64,000 nt of DNA, from positions 182,589,477 to 182,653,476 of the forward strand of contig NC_090322.1 of assembly GCF_040869045.1 (NCBI RefSeq), read 5' to 3'. Origin of the DNA: Eurosta solidaginis. Its lineage: Eukaryota; Arthropoda; Insecta; Diptera; Tephritidae. Position 1 is the stretch's first letter. Every line of letters begins with the position of its first letter. Below the pieces are notes generated by a model. The model searched no databases. It saw only the letters and a list, made by a program, of their open reading frames with translations, and had not been told where the DNA came from. The translations under genes and the position numbers were made by a program. Below are positions 1 to 10,659 of the stretch, in pieces.

Positions 1-207
1 ATCTCGGGAACGATTTGTTATTACCACATGCGACCTTCTAGGCCATCCCGCCGTCCCACTCCCTAGATCCATGAAGCGTTGGGGTCGCCAGAGCCTCGGC
101 TGTTAATGAAACAGGATTCGCCACGGATAGGTGAGGTTGACAATTGGGTTTGGAGAAGCTATATATTGCGCTGGCAACCTGAAAGGGTTGCGCTACACAA
201 CCCCTTG
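1..207 (-). mobile_element. SINE-C retroposon fragment (CAA-tailed family)
   Basis: This is a partial copy of the same repeat seen near full length at 12961-13379, read on the minus strand. Shared landmarks are the CGTTCCCGAGAT box at the window edge, the GGAACTAGGG-like region, the AGCCGAGGCTCTGG box, the GTGAGGTTGACAATTGGGTT box and the GGGTTGTGTAGCGCAACCC palindrome. The 3' part runs off the window and the 5' 60 bases or so are missing. No coding potential is seen. The family is short, uniform in layout and ends in (CAA)n, so a non-autonomous retroposon is the best reading. I do not know its published name. Confidence 0.7.
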
Positions 208-560
208 CTTCGTGTGATCTCATTGTACAATGTCATAGCAAAACACGATTCTGAAAGGGTATTTATCTTAGTACATACATCTAAAACATTGGACTGAACG
301 CCATGCGGCAACTTTTGATCATAAGCATCAGTTTTTCTAAAAGACTTTTCTCAGCCATGCCGATGTCCAACCGCCCGAAAAAAAATATGCGATCCTACGG
401 CGAGAATACTATATTGTTGTTATCCTAATCGCTACAACAACAACAACAATGAGAAGACTATGCCCTCATAGGATAGCCTGAGCTTATGACCACCCATACA
501 TTGTTGACAATTTATTCTCGAAGTCCATCCACTTTACACTCAGGTAGACTTAGTACCAGC
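208..560. other. Unassigned stretch with one SINE-C tail
   Basis: No gene is seen. Bases 421-449 read TATCCTAATCGCTACAACAA and on through (CAA)n. This matches the last 25 or so bases of SINE-C on the plus strand, so it is a severely 5'-truncated copy or a remnant. The rest is not recognised. Confidence 0.4.
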
Positions 561-961
561 AAGCGTGGTAGCCTTCGTATTGAAGTGGTAGTATGCTGTC
601 TTAATTGACCAAAGGTCCCGGTACCAAGTGACGGAACAACTAACATCAAAATACTTTAGAAATATTTTTCCAAAAGGGGGTCGCCTTTCAGCAGTGGTTT
701 GACAAGTCCAGTCCTGAAAAGCTTCTCAGCAAATTCATCTGCCTTAGCAGACACCTTTCGGAGTTCGCAACAAAATGTAGGTCAGCCTACATTAACTTAA
801 ACTCTTACATCAAGAAATTAGAATATGCAGGCTATCAATGTTTAGTGTATCGGAAACCCTAAAAACAACTATGACGTGTGCAAGTGTGGTGGCCTTCGGG
901 AAGTAGCGGTAGTATGCTGTCCTAACTGACCGAAGGTTCCCGACCCAAGTGACGGAACAAC
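561..961 (+). repeat. Pair of diverged 80-bp direct repeats around a LINE scrap
   Basis: Bases 561-640 and 882-961 are clearly related 80-mers. Both run from AAG(C/T)GTGGT(A/G)GCCTTCG to AAGTGACGGAACAAC. Between them, bases 811-875 match the LOA-type LINE of 7427-7505 (LEGVCRLSMLS region), including ATGCAGGCTATCAATG and CCCTAAAAACAAC. The arrangement suggests duplicated, heavily decayed LINE material. A related GGTGGCCTTCGG string occurs inside the next LINE relic at 1668-1680. Confidence 0.55.
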
Positions 962-1084
962 GACGTTCGGAGTCTGCAAAAAAAATTAGATCCGCCAATA
1001 TGTGGGAAAATTAAAAAAACAGTACACCACAAATTGGGAGGGAAATTTAGCGTTAAATACTAAGTCAATTTGTATAGCCCCATT

Positions 1085-2500
1085 TGGAGGAGAGGGAGAA
1101 GAAAACATCGAAAGAACTTAATGCCTGTCGAATAACGCCGGGGGTATGTGGGGTATATCGCCCTCTATCTATCTGACTGCATATCAACAGTGATTTTAAC
1201 GCCTATTCTTTACTATGGCGTCCCAGTTGTGTAGACGACCCCATAGGAAAGAAACTGCCTCAAAAAATTAAAGTGGGTATCCAGGCTACCAATGCTTAGT
1301 ATAACGGGAGCCCTGAAAACAACCCCGACGGCTGCACTGTATGTCATTCTGTACACCTGATGGCGAAGAACCTGGCGTTAACAACTGCAACAAGACTCAA
1401 AGCTTCGGGGCAGCTTGAGCGCAGACTATACGGCCATAGTTATTTAGCCGCATCAAATACTGGACGAACAGACTACCTACTTATGTACCTGCGATGGAAC
1501 TCTTTGAGTCACAATAGAGGTGGAAGCTGGCGACCAGGGCACTCAAATAGCAGACGAGACGATACACGTCTACACCGATGGTTCCAATTTAATGGAAAAG
1601 GTGGGGTGTGCGGTATATTGTGCTGATCTGGAAAAAGCAGCTATATACTTAAGATGTGAGATCGTTATGGTGGCCTTCGGAAGTAGTGCGCGTGTCCAAA
1701 ACAGTAAAATCACTGGAGAAAAATAGCTTAAACTGCAGGCGCGTCAACTTTTGTGTTGACAGCCAGGCATCAATTAAAGAAATAATAGCGCTTAGAGCAA
1801 CTTTTTAAAGTGTGTTAAAGTGTAAGCCATCCCTGGAAATAATGGCTATAGTGAGAAGTATGCATCTATATTTAGTCTTTGTGCATATGAGAATAAGCGG
1901 ATGAGCTAGGTAAAAAGGGCACCTCCTTCGGAGCTTGTACCGTAAATGTCCCAATCAGATTAGGGAAGATTAGAAGGAGAGTTGCACATGAGCGACCAAG
2001 CTACAGCTGCAACAACAAAAACAACACCGGCCAAGCAGAAAAAGCGAGACACCAATAGCAGGTCTTACAACATTATACTAACAAAGCTACTCTTATCATT
2101 GAAAAGAGAGAACTGTAGGCTCATGATCGGTATGCTGATGGGACACTGCCTTCTGGCGTCACATGCTTTTAAATAAGGTCACATAATTGATAGCAGATGT
2201 AGGAAATGCGGGCTAGAGGTGGAAACGATCTACCACGTTCTGCGCTAGTGCCATGCGCTAGCCAGACTAAATATCCAGCTATTAGGAGTCGCACAGGTAT
2301 CAGATTTAAAAGTGCAGCAAGTAGCATATGACCTTGAAAGCTTCTTGTACTTGCCAAGAGCGCGGATGTCTTTTTTAATATAAGTTCTGGTTTTCGAAGG
2401 GATTTTCTGGTTCGTTATTGAGCAAACTTCTGATAACACTATGGACTCATTCCGCCTTTGTGTGGTCCACACGGAACGCCCAGTTCAATCTAATCTAAAT
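1085..2500 (+). mobile_element. LOA/R1-type LINE relic: RT thumb, RNase H, zinc knuckle, 3' UTR
   Basis: This is the same family as the copy at 7130-8590, with many stops and frameshifts. In order it holds the RT thumb region (1085-1340), the linker MAKNLALTTATRLKASGQLE (1360 on), the RNase H start (HVYTDGSNL near 1567-1595), the IDSQAS-like region near 1750-1770, and the KKGTSFGAC-like tail (about 1915). A CCHC-like knuckle follows (DSRCRKCGLEVETIYHVL, about 2190-2245), then a 3' UTR ending CCCAGTTCAATC near 2490. It is useful because it retains the HCLLASHAFK segment that is deleted in the 7.1-kb copy. No function remains. Confidence 0.8.
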
Positions 2501-3214
2501 CATCTTAAATTGAACACCACTAGAACATTGGACCTGCTGTTCTCAGATGAGTCTTTTCTACGGTTCATCGAGGAGTTACTTTTGCTGTCGATACAACGTC
2601 GTTGGGCTCATTGGGTAGGACAGTTTTTTTACATTCTTCAGTTCGTGTGTGAACTTATTCTTAATAATACAAATATCAGCCGTTTCTACCTACATAAGCG
2701 TCTTTCGCTGTCCAGTTTCAACTCTGCAATAACAAAAGTTGTTTGCAACCTTTTTTAGGCTTTATAAATGAAATAACTGGGTTTGAGCGTATTTGCTTAA
2801 CCGATTAATTAGTGTACGAAGAATGTAAATTATCAACCCAACAATACTAAAATTACCCCTCACTACACAGCGGGTATGAAAGGGGGTGATTATTTTACTT
2901 TAAATTGCTCGAAAAGAGGTTATTGTAATTGTTTGATTGCTTATGTTGTTGTTGTTGTTGTAGCAGTGCTCATAGTACAGAGTCTCTCGACTTTGTGGAG
3001 ATAACTCTGGGATAAACGTGTTTTTGCCAAAAAATTCCAAGCAATTTACAATGCACATCGTAATTTTGAACTTCTAGCTTCAGTTAACTTATCAATGCTT
3101 CTGGATTTCTGAAAACCAAAACAGCTTTTCGTATCGAATTCGAAAAATTTGCTAGAACGTGAAACCCGGAACGCGGCTGATAGTTGAAGTATGGTTTTAC
3201 TTAAAATCTGAAGA
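2501..3214. other. Unassigned stretch with a minus-strand CAA tail
   Basis: No gene is recognised. An open frame at 2441-2758 overlaps the LINE 3' end and has no domain that I can see. At 2944-2970, (TGT)n is followed by TAGCAGTGCT. This is the complement of the AGCACTGCTACAACAACAAC tail that ends the jockey-type LINE at 51906, so a tiny 3' end of that family lies here in minus orientation. Confidence 0.45.
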
Positions 3215-3640
3215 GCATTGGGAGACAATGCACTGCATAGGGTGATTATAAAGATAGAGAAAGCCCTGGAATATAAGGAGTAAGGAGTCTTCTTAGACAT
3301 TGCCGGGGCTTTCAACAATGTCTCTAAACGGGCGATCATGGATGGATACTTCACCATAGGGGTTCTATGAGGCCACGAAATCAGTGGACAGGGGCACGCC
3401 GCAGGTCGGGGTGTTATCACCTCTGCTGTGGACGCTGATCATAAATCAACTGCTCAGACGGTTTGAGGAGGGACCCGTCAAACTTACGGCTTACACAGAT
3501 GACGTTGCAATTTGATGGATCGGGCGCTTGGGGATATGTTTACTAACAGGTAAAAGGTCCCAAATTGGACCTTGCACAAGATTTCTAGAAATCATTGAGA
3601 GCGAAGAAGGCCTGAGAAGAAGGAACCTTAAGTTGCTTAG
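3215..3640 (+). mobile_element. LOA/R1-type LINE relic: RT palm fragment
   Basis: Conceptual translation in shifting frames gives ALHRVIIKIEKALEYKE, then GVFLDIAGAFNNV (RT motif A with its aspartate), then GTPQVGVLSPLLWTLI (motif B), then LTAYTDDVAI (motif C, where the usual YADD has become YTDD). An in-frame stop separates the first two blocks. The relic ends with GGTCCCAAATTGGACC near 3555, matching the start of the 7.1-kb copy, so it belongs to the same family. It is inactive: stops and at least one frame change are present. Confidence 0.75.
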
Positions 3641-5135
3641 AGAAAACTAAATTTTCCACGCCGCGGTCCATATAGAGCTAGATGTTATCCTTCGCGCTCA
3701 TCCCGCCTCCGCTCCAAGGCCTTTTTGACCTCTCTTTATAATCAACATTCAGCTTGGGCGTGGGGTAATCTGTTTTTGAGATCACATGAAGAAGAGAGCT
3801 GAGGATAGCAATGTGATCCTGCCTCCGATTTCAACAATCTGAATTACAAATTACTTTTGCCGAAAAGGCCGCAGTTGCATTCATGTGAGGATCAAGAAGC
3901 CACGAACTTAATGCTCTTGTTACTTCTTCGATTTATGTATATTATTTAGCTGTCATCGAAGGACAAAGCTACATAAAGTTTAATTATTTGTATAAAAAGT
4001 TCGATGTGAGAACCCCAATCGTCATTGATGGATGAGTCTTACCGAACTAAAAATTTCAACAGACCACCTGTCATCCACTTTCGGCCAGAAGGATCTCCCT
4101 ACCCCAAAGTGATACTGCCAGCGCAGTGTTCGCTTAGCTGATTTGGGCCCCAAGCAAACCACGTGGGTCTAGCCAACTATTTGGACTAAGTGCTGCACTT
4201 TTCCTGCTGCACAGTTGTGCGGATATTGCTAAGGCATGGTATCATGGTAATCCTAATCTTGATTTAATGCAAGAAGAGAGGCCAGGCACTCCCTGACAAC
4301 CCTCGATCATACCACAGTTAAGCTCAGTCCTTTAAAACCCGTTTGGCTACCCGAGCATCTCTTTTATTCTCTATAACTATAAGCGCTGGCTACCACCGAG
4401 ATTTAAGCTCTAGCCAAGCTTGTAAGATAGTAGAAATTAAAAGTGGCAATCACTTTGAGAAACAACTGAATCTTTAAAGTTTTTGCTTATTATTTATTTT
4501 ATTTGAGTATGAGTTTTCCTCGCTCTTTTTGTTGGTACCCCCAAAGAGGGTGGAGTAACACTTAAATAACATTCTTAATTGAACCTGAGCAATTAGCTTG
4601 CAATTTATTTCAACGCCATTAAAAGGTGAGCGTGCGTGAGCCAAATTGTAACTTGAGTAAAAGTGAATTCTGCTGTTATGCTGAAGCTCCATAGGTTTGT
4701 GAGTATTGTTTGGTGGTTGAATTGTGAGGAATTCAATTTAACAAATTTCCTAATGCAATACAATGTGACAAGGCCAGTACGAATACTTAAATCCAAAAGC
4801 ATCTACACACCTTCCCAAACCCAAATGGATCTCTGCATGAACACTATAAATAGGGCTAAGTAGCTGCCACCAAAGTGGATGATACTCGTCCCTTTTTGAC
4901 AATATGTCGGTTTGTGTGTATGTGTGTGGATGAATATGGATGAGCTGGATGATGAGTGTTGTGAAGATTTTATGTAACCGCCACGTGTTTATCCATCAAA
5001 ACGCACTTTTGTAGAATTAATTTTGAATGCAAGTGTGCAGTGGGGATTGATAAAAGTTCGTTGAGTAAAGATATTACTTATGTTAATGGAAAAATTTATG
5101 TGAAATTAAGTGAATTTATAAAATAAAATAAAAAA
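3641..5135. other. About 1.5 kb without a recognised gene
   Basis: There is no long open frame and no recognised domain. The first part is moderately GC-balanced and may be older transposon debris. From about 4400 the sequence becomes AT-rich, as in fly intergenic or intronic DNA. A TG-rich run lies at 4911-4930. Confidence 0.4.
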
Positions 5136-5417
5136 ATTTTAAGCACTTCGTTTATATAAATGGACAAAAATCAGCAAAAAATGTCTCCTTATATAAAGAC
5201 ATATTCTTGCTAAACTTTGATTTTTAAATTTTGACATAAAATTGCAAAAATATTTATGAGAAGTAAAAATATTAAAGTGGAGCGCACATTACGTGGATTG
5301 GAAAGTTGGTAGGAAAGCAGATATTATTAGTCAATGAATTGTCTATATAAGGAGACCTTTTTCGCTGATTTTTGTCCATTTATATAAAGGAAGTGCTTAA
5401 AATTTTTTATTTTATTT
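5136..5417. repeat. Inverted repeat, about 65 bp arms, of the Sat150 composite element
   Basis: The left arm (about 5136-5202: TTTTAAGCACTTCG, TTTATATAAATGGACAAAAA, GTCTCCTTATATA) is the reverse complement of the right arm (about 5343-5417), with only a few mismatches. About 140 bp lie between them, including TATTAAAGTGGAGCGCAC at 5269-5286. The tandem array at 5425-6310 follows directly. The left half is found again at 37300-37449, where a solo LTR interrupts it. The right arm alone heads the array at 10660. This recurring association implies one composite, fold-back-like or Helitron-like element; the class is inferred, not proven. Confidence 0.7.
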
Positions 5418-5424
5418 TTATTTT

Positions 5425-6310
5425 ATCATTTTGTTCCTTTGTCACGGCCTCTTAACATATCTGTGAAGTGTCATGTTTGTAGCTCAATGAGAAGTTACTT
5501 AAAAGTCGATCCCAAAACTCCAAATATCCAAATTCTTCGATCCGTGCGCCATCTAACGGAATTTTTTTCTCCTTTTCTTACATTTTCTCGGTGTCTTAAC
5601 CTATCTGTTAAATTTTACGCTTGTAGCTCAATCAGAACTTACATAAAAATCAATCCCAAAATTCCCTCCGTTCCGTTTGATTTTTCTAAATATTTCAGTC
5701 CGTGCGCCCCCTAGCGAAACTTTTTTTATTGTGTCATCGGCTGTCGTCGACCTCTGAATTAAGCTCTAAGTGTTTAGCCTCTAGCTCATCGAGAAGCTAC
5801 TTAAAACCCTGTGCGCCACCTAACGGACTTTTTTTCTCCTTTTGTTCCTTTTTCACGGTGTCTTAACCTGCCTCTGAGGTTTCATGTTTGTAGCTCAATG
5901 AGAAGTTACTTTAAAATCGATCTCAAAACACCAAATTCTTATCTAAATATTTCTATCCGTGCGCCACCTAACGGAATTTTTTCTCCTTTTCTTAAAATTT
6001 CTCGGCGTCTTATCCTATTTGTGAAGTTTCAATGAGAACTTACATAAAAATCAATCCCAAAATTCCCTCCGTTTCGTATGATTTTTCTAAATATCTCATC
6101 CCGTGCGCCTCCTAGCGAATCTTTTTGAATCGTGTCATCGGCTGACATCGACCTCTGAATTAAGTTTGAAATTTCAAGTCTCTAGCTCATCGAGAAGTTA
6201 CTTAAAAGTTGGTTTAAAAATTTTCAAATTCTTATGTAATTATTTCGATCCGTGCGCCACCTGTAAAGTTTCACGTTTGTAGCTCAATGAGAAGTTGCAA
6301 GATTTGTATG
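5425..6310 (+). repeat. Sat150 tandem array (units about 110-160 bp)
   Basis: Repeated boxes recur about every 110-160 bases: CCGTGCGCCACCTAACGGA, TTTTCTCCTTTTGTT, CGGTGTCTTAACCT, GTAGCTCAATGAGAAGTTAC and TTAAAAATCGATC. The CCGTGCGCC box is seen near 5542, 5700, 5809, 5960, 6102 and 6249. Neighbouring units alternate between at least two variants (one with CATCGGCTGTCGTCGACCTC), which suggests a higher-order repeat. It is non-coding. Short open frames across it (for example 5439-5714) merely restate the repeat. Confidence 0.8.
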
Positions 6311-6387
6311 AAAAGCGGACAAACATTCAACCGACCTAATATGAGGAAGTAATAAGAAGTAAAAAGCAAATATAAAATGTTCGAATC
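6311..6387. other. Spacer between Sat150 and the R435 relic
   Basis: AT-rich spacer. It includes the string AACCGACCTAATATGA, which also ends the Sat150 copy at 38613-38630 and so marks the end of that composite element. Confidence 0.4.
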
Positions 6388-6715
6388 AAGCTCAAGGCCT
6401 TCATAATAATGTTTTCTTGATTGAAACTATTTTTGAAGTAGAATAGAGGAAGAAAATTTTAACATAACTGTTATAGCTCGTATAAATCCATTTTGGGAGG
6501 TGCTAAACTCCTCCATCAACAACGTTTTCTACCCGCTGTTCTAACTATTCCGCTAATACAGCGGTGCTGCGACATCTGTCGGTCAAGCATTTTGAACATA
6601 TTTTTATTGACACCTTTCTACTTGTGCTCTGAGATGTATTAACAATTTTGTTATTGCTTTATCGGCCTATTGAGCTCGATTCAAAGTCCTTGAGTTGGAT
6701 TCCAACACATGATCT
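6388..6715 (+). repeat. Diverged single unit of the R435 repeat
   Basis: This is an old copy of the 435-bp unit arrayed at 54755-57071. Shared blocks occur in the same order: TTCGAATCAAGCTCAAGGCC, TAGAATAGAGGAAGAAAA, AAATCCATTTTGGGAGGTGC, ACAGCGGTGCTGCGACATCT, TTTTTATTGACACC, GTGCTCTGAGATGTATTAAC and TATCGGCCTA. The copy is single and not folded back. It shows that the family predates the recent amplification at 55-57 kb. Confidence 0.7.
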
Positions 6716-7129
6716 TGCAAACAACAATACATAAAAATCGAATGCTGCTATTGTTATTCTAAATGTGATAGCTTGTATTTTAAAACGGCGCAACGGTTGG
6801 AAGGAACTACTGGCTATGTTTTTTTTTGGGGAAAAGTTGGTATTCCACGCCGCCGGAAACATAAACATTCTAATTGTTGTTTTAACCTCTATAAACTTTC
6901 ACCGGAGGTTAAATATCCCGGCTTTATGTGGAACAGTAAGCTGTAGTAAAACAAGATGAGGAACAGAACCAAGATGGCTATAACTACCCTTTACGCGTCT
7001 AAAAGAGCCATGGTTAATAAAATATAAAGCCAAACATAATGCATTGCACACCGGAATCGCAAGACCTAACTTATGCCACGACATCATATTGGCCGGCAGT
7101 GGTCAGTCGCTATACTAATTTCGGTGGCA
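6716..7129. other. Unassigned stretch upstream of the LINE relic
   Basis: No recognised gene. Two overlapping short open frames (6765-6959 plus, 6899-7087 minus) show no family features. Confidence 0.35.
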
Positions 7130-8590
7130 ATTTACAAAGAGGTACAAGGTCCCAAATTGGACCAGGCCTAAGTTAGGAGGGGTGACCTTACAGGAGAAAC
7201 CTTGCACAAAATATTTAGGAATCATCCTAGACAGTAAGCTGTCATGGAAGCTCAACGTGGAGGAGAGGGTCAAGAAGGCCTCAACGGCACTCTATGCATG
7301 TAAAAGAATGCTGGGGTGTACGTGGGGCCTATCGCCCTCTCTTTCTCATTGGGTTTTTACAGCGATTGTAAGCCCTATTCTATACTATGGAGTTCTTGTT
7401 TGGTGGAAAGCCACACAAAAAACAACATACCTCAAAAAATTAGAGGGGGTATGCAGACTATCGATGCTTAGCATTACGGGAGCCCTGAAAACAACCCCGA
7501 CGGCTGCACTGTATGCCATTTTGCACATCCCACCTGTAGACCTGGTAGCAAAGAACAAAGCGTTAACGACCGCAACCAGGCTCGGTGCTTCGGGGCAGCT
7601 TGAGCGCCGACCATATGGCCATAGTAGTATAGCGTCATCAATCACAAGACGAACAGACTACATGATTCCCTATCTGCGCATCGAGGGAGATCTTAAGGCC
7701 ACAATAGAGGTGGACGGTTGGCGCAAGGGTGCGCAAATGGCGGACGAGGCGATACATGTGTACACCGATGGTTCCAAAGTAGTGGAAGGAGTAGGGTCTG
7801 CGGTATACTGCGCTGATCCGGAAATAAGCAGATCCTACAGGCTGCCGGATTACTGTAGCGTTTTCCAAGCGGAAATATTAGCCGTAACCAAAGCAGTAGA
7901 AACCCTGGAAGAGAATAGCTTAAGCTGCAGCCGTGTTAACTTTTATATTGACAGTCAAGCAGCAATTAAGGCAATAATCTCGCATAGCACAGCATCTAAA
8001 TGCGTGTTAGAGTGTAAGCAGTCTCTGGAGAGAATCGGGACAGGGAGAAGCATACATCTATATTGGGTCCCAGGGCATATGGGAATAGATGGGAATGAAA
8101 AAGCTGACGAACTAGCTAAAAAGGGCTCATCCCTTGAAGCTTGCTCCGTAGATGTCCCAATTAGATTGGGCGAGATTAAGCGAAGTCGAGAGGTGCACAT
8201 GATCGACCAAGCGGGAAAGGCGTGGGTTCAAGCGCGGGGCTGTAAAGTGTCGAAGATTATGTGTAGGCTTGGTCAGTGATAGCAGATGTAGGAAGTGCGG
8301 GTTGGAGGAGGAAACGATTGAGCACGTTCTGTGCTCTTGCCCTGCACTTGCCAGGCTAAGACTCCAGCTATGAGGAGTGATACAGCTGTCAGATCTAGAA
8401 GCAGCAAGTGGCTTAAGTCCTAGGAAGCTTCTAGTATTTGCCAAGAGGACGGAGCTATTCTATAACATAGGTCCTGGTTTTTGATAGGGTTTTTCAGTTT
8501 GGTCATTAAAACAAACTTCTGGTAAACTACGGACTCAATCAGTCTATGTGAGGTCCTCATGGACCGGCCAGTTCAACCTACCTAGCCTCA
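7130..8590 (+). mobile_element. LOA/R1-type LINE relic, best copy (RT thumb to 3' end)
   Basis: This is the 3' part of a non-LTR retrotransposon of the RNase H-bearing group (LOA-like by appearance). The 5' end is missing. A 365-residue open frame (7182-8279) carries the RT thumb motif KYLGIILDSKLSW and then an RNase H domain. Downstream, DSRCRKCGLEEETIEHVLCSC (8277-8340) is the usual C-terminal zinc knuckle, but in a different frame. The GHCLLASHA segment present at about 2140 is deleted here at about 8265, which shifted the frame. The 3' UTR ends near CCGGCCAGTTCAACC (8573). The element is dead in cis because the RT palm is absent. Confidence 0.88.
7182..8279 (+). pseudogene. LINE ORF2 fragment with intact-looking RNase H
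   Basis: The frame encodes 365 residues. Residues 10-22 form the RT thumb motif. RNase H begins with HVYTDGSK, with catalytic aspartate D196. E231 lies in SVFQAEIL, D257 in FYIDSQAA, and D309 in the final helix motif GIDGNEKADELAKKGS. All four carboxylates of the type I RNase H active site are therefore present. In the family, this domain is thought to remove RNA template during target-primed reverse transcription. The methionine at 7182 is not a true start, because the frame lies inside a longer ancestral polyprotein. The stop at 8277-8279 comes from the nearby deletion. Confidence 0.85.
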
Positions 8591-10659
8591 ACACCCCCAA
8601 AGGCTGTGAAAGTTATAGCCGCCAACCTCTTCACGATAACCTGTATAATAAAGTGCAAGCATGTTGTAATGCATTTAGACTGAAAACAGTCCTGCCCTAG
8701 AACGACATCAGGTTTGGCCATGTCAGCGTTCAGGGGTTCATTTCCGAAAACTAAATGGCATGACCATTTCTCAACAAAGTCTACGGCCATATTCGCAGAT
8801 GGCTTCCAACTTAATGCCAATGTAGACAGTGATATCCTCTTAACAAATTTTCAGCTCTCCCTATCCTTGTTGGTCTGCCGAGCTATTTAGACGAAATTTA
8901 CAGCCATAAAAGCAGCACCTCGATGGCTGTTATCAAAAAATATCACATCTATGGTCGATAACTATGACAGTTAAGCAGCGAGATGGCCCTCCAGGGAACA
9001 TGCACTTCGAAGATAGCATCGAAGATAGGTATAGATTGCACACTGTTGTAATTCGGTGCATTTTACACGTCTTCTTCTTCTTGTACCAGTGAAGCCCGCG
9101 TATAGTTCCCAGATCAGAATGGTGCTCTGCTGCGGACGAAAGAGCGACGAATAGTATTGAACAGGCTGACTAAAAGAGACATTGTTCCTCCTCTACCTGC
9201 GTGGAAATACTAGCTTCTTCTTCTTCTTGTGACGATAAGGTGAATCTCTGAAGGCTTTGGAAAGTTTTATCGATGCTGATGGTCTTTTGTCAGATACATA
9301 TCAGGTACCCAAATACTTGCTCGTGACGGTTTTCTCCAAGAAAGCTTATATCAGGTGGACACTGACATGTGAGGTTTGTGGCCAAACATGGTCACGCAGA
9401 AATGGGAACCGAGCTAGGTTCCTTATAATAAAATCAAAACTATGGCTCGGGTTTGCTTTCCTGTGCAACAAACACTTTAACCTAACCTAGTCTACTTTGG
9501 GGCGCAAATTGTTTCAAGGCACCAAACATTAAGGGACACCAAAGAACTTGACTTCAGACGTAATTTTGTGATAGCTTTAAATGTTGTAAGAAATATGTTG
9601 CATTGGAAAAAATCGCAGCCAGTATTTTTAGACGTTTAACTAGCGCCATGGGCGCAAATAAGTAGATTTTGGGAGACTTTAACGATTAAATGGAGAAACA
9701 AATTTATGTTCCTAAATATGAAACTCATACACATCGAACTTTTATTATTCCCTCCATACATACGTAATGTCATTCAACATAATTGTATGGTAAAATTGAA
9801 GATTTGGTTATTTCATTGGTAGAACTAAAGCTTTCTAACTAATTACCACTCTTTGGATGAGCCGAGCTGTTGCTCACTAAATGTGGCTGTTGTACAGCCT
9901 CTTTCCTCATACTCGCGTGTGTGTGAGTGTTTGTTTGCTTAATGTCCTTGTTGAAGTGGTAGCGAGATCGCGTTGGGGCGAATTACCTATTCTCTGGCAA
10001 CCAGTGATAATTTCGAACATTACTCAAACTCGCGTGTTTTTAATTATAATTGAAAAACATGTGCATTAAAGAAAGCAAAAGCAAAACGAGCACAAGAAAA
10101 AGAAAAAGAAAAAACTCGATGAAAACAAAAGTGCTGCACAAAAGAGCCATATACACACAAATATGCACAGAGGGTGGTTGGTGGGCCTTTTTATATTTCC
10201 AATCCGTGTGTCTATGTAAGTGTATGTTAAGCATTTGGTTTGGCTTGGCCTTCTGCCCTCTAATCATTAAAATGGTTAATTGAGTGCTTAGCTTATACTT
10301 ATACTTACTCTCTCCATAGCTAGATAGGTATGTACATAAATACGTTACGGACTAGAGTCTGAGCGAACGTTTGTTCGTCTTCGGCTGCGGTTTGGCAAAT
10401 CATAGATAATTTAAAATTTTTTTTTGGTCTAAATTTCAGACAGTGTTCGAAAATTGAAAATATTCTCTTTATTCACTTCTATTCCGATTACAATGAGTCG
10501 TTGAGGATTTTCCGATTTTACCTTCGTTTCAGTTGATGTGCTCCTTAGTGAGTATCTTAGAAGCCACCCTAAGTGAACCTTTATAGCTTTGTTTCTGATA
10601 ATAATAAGATTCATTGACACCATGTCTGTGTTCAAGGATACATTTGCCGTTGTGTTTTG
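8591..10659. other. About 2 kb without a recognised gene
   Basis: Two CTT-rich microsatellites lie at about 9069-9083 and 9213-9229. The open frames at 8578-8820 (minus) and 9257-9490 (plus) have no motif I can assign. From 9500 the sequence is AT-rich with AAAGAAAAAGAAA runs (10076-10120), resembling fly untranslated or intronic sequence. No splice or promoter call is supported. Confidence 0.4.

Noticed and set aside
3215..8590. The RT fragment at 3.2 kb and the thumb/RNase H copy at 7.1 kb as one LINE split by an insertion
   Set aside because: Both contain the same GGTCCCAAATTGGACC region and downstream bases, so they overlap and are separate copies.
8578..8820. Minus frame with PDVVLGQDCF, possibly a retroviral-type aspartic protease
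   Set aside because: The DTG/DSG active-site motif is absent and neighbouring gag or RT is not seen.
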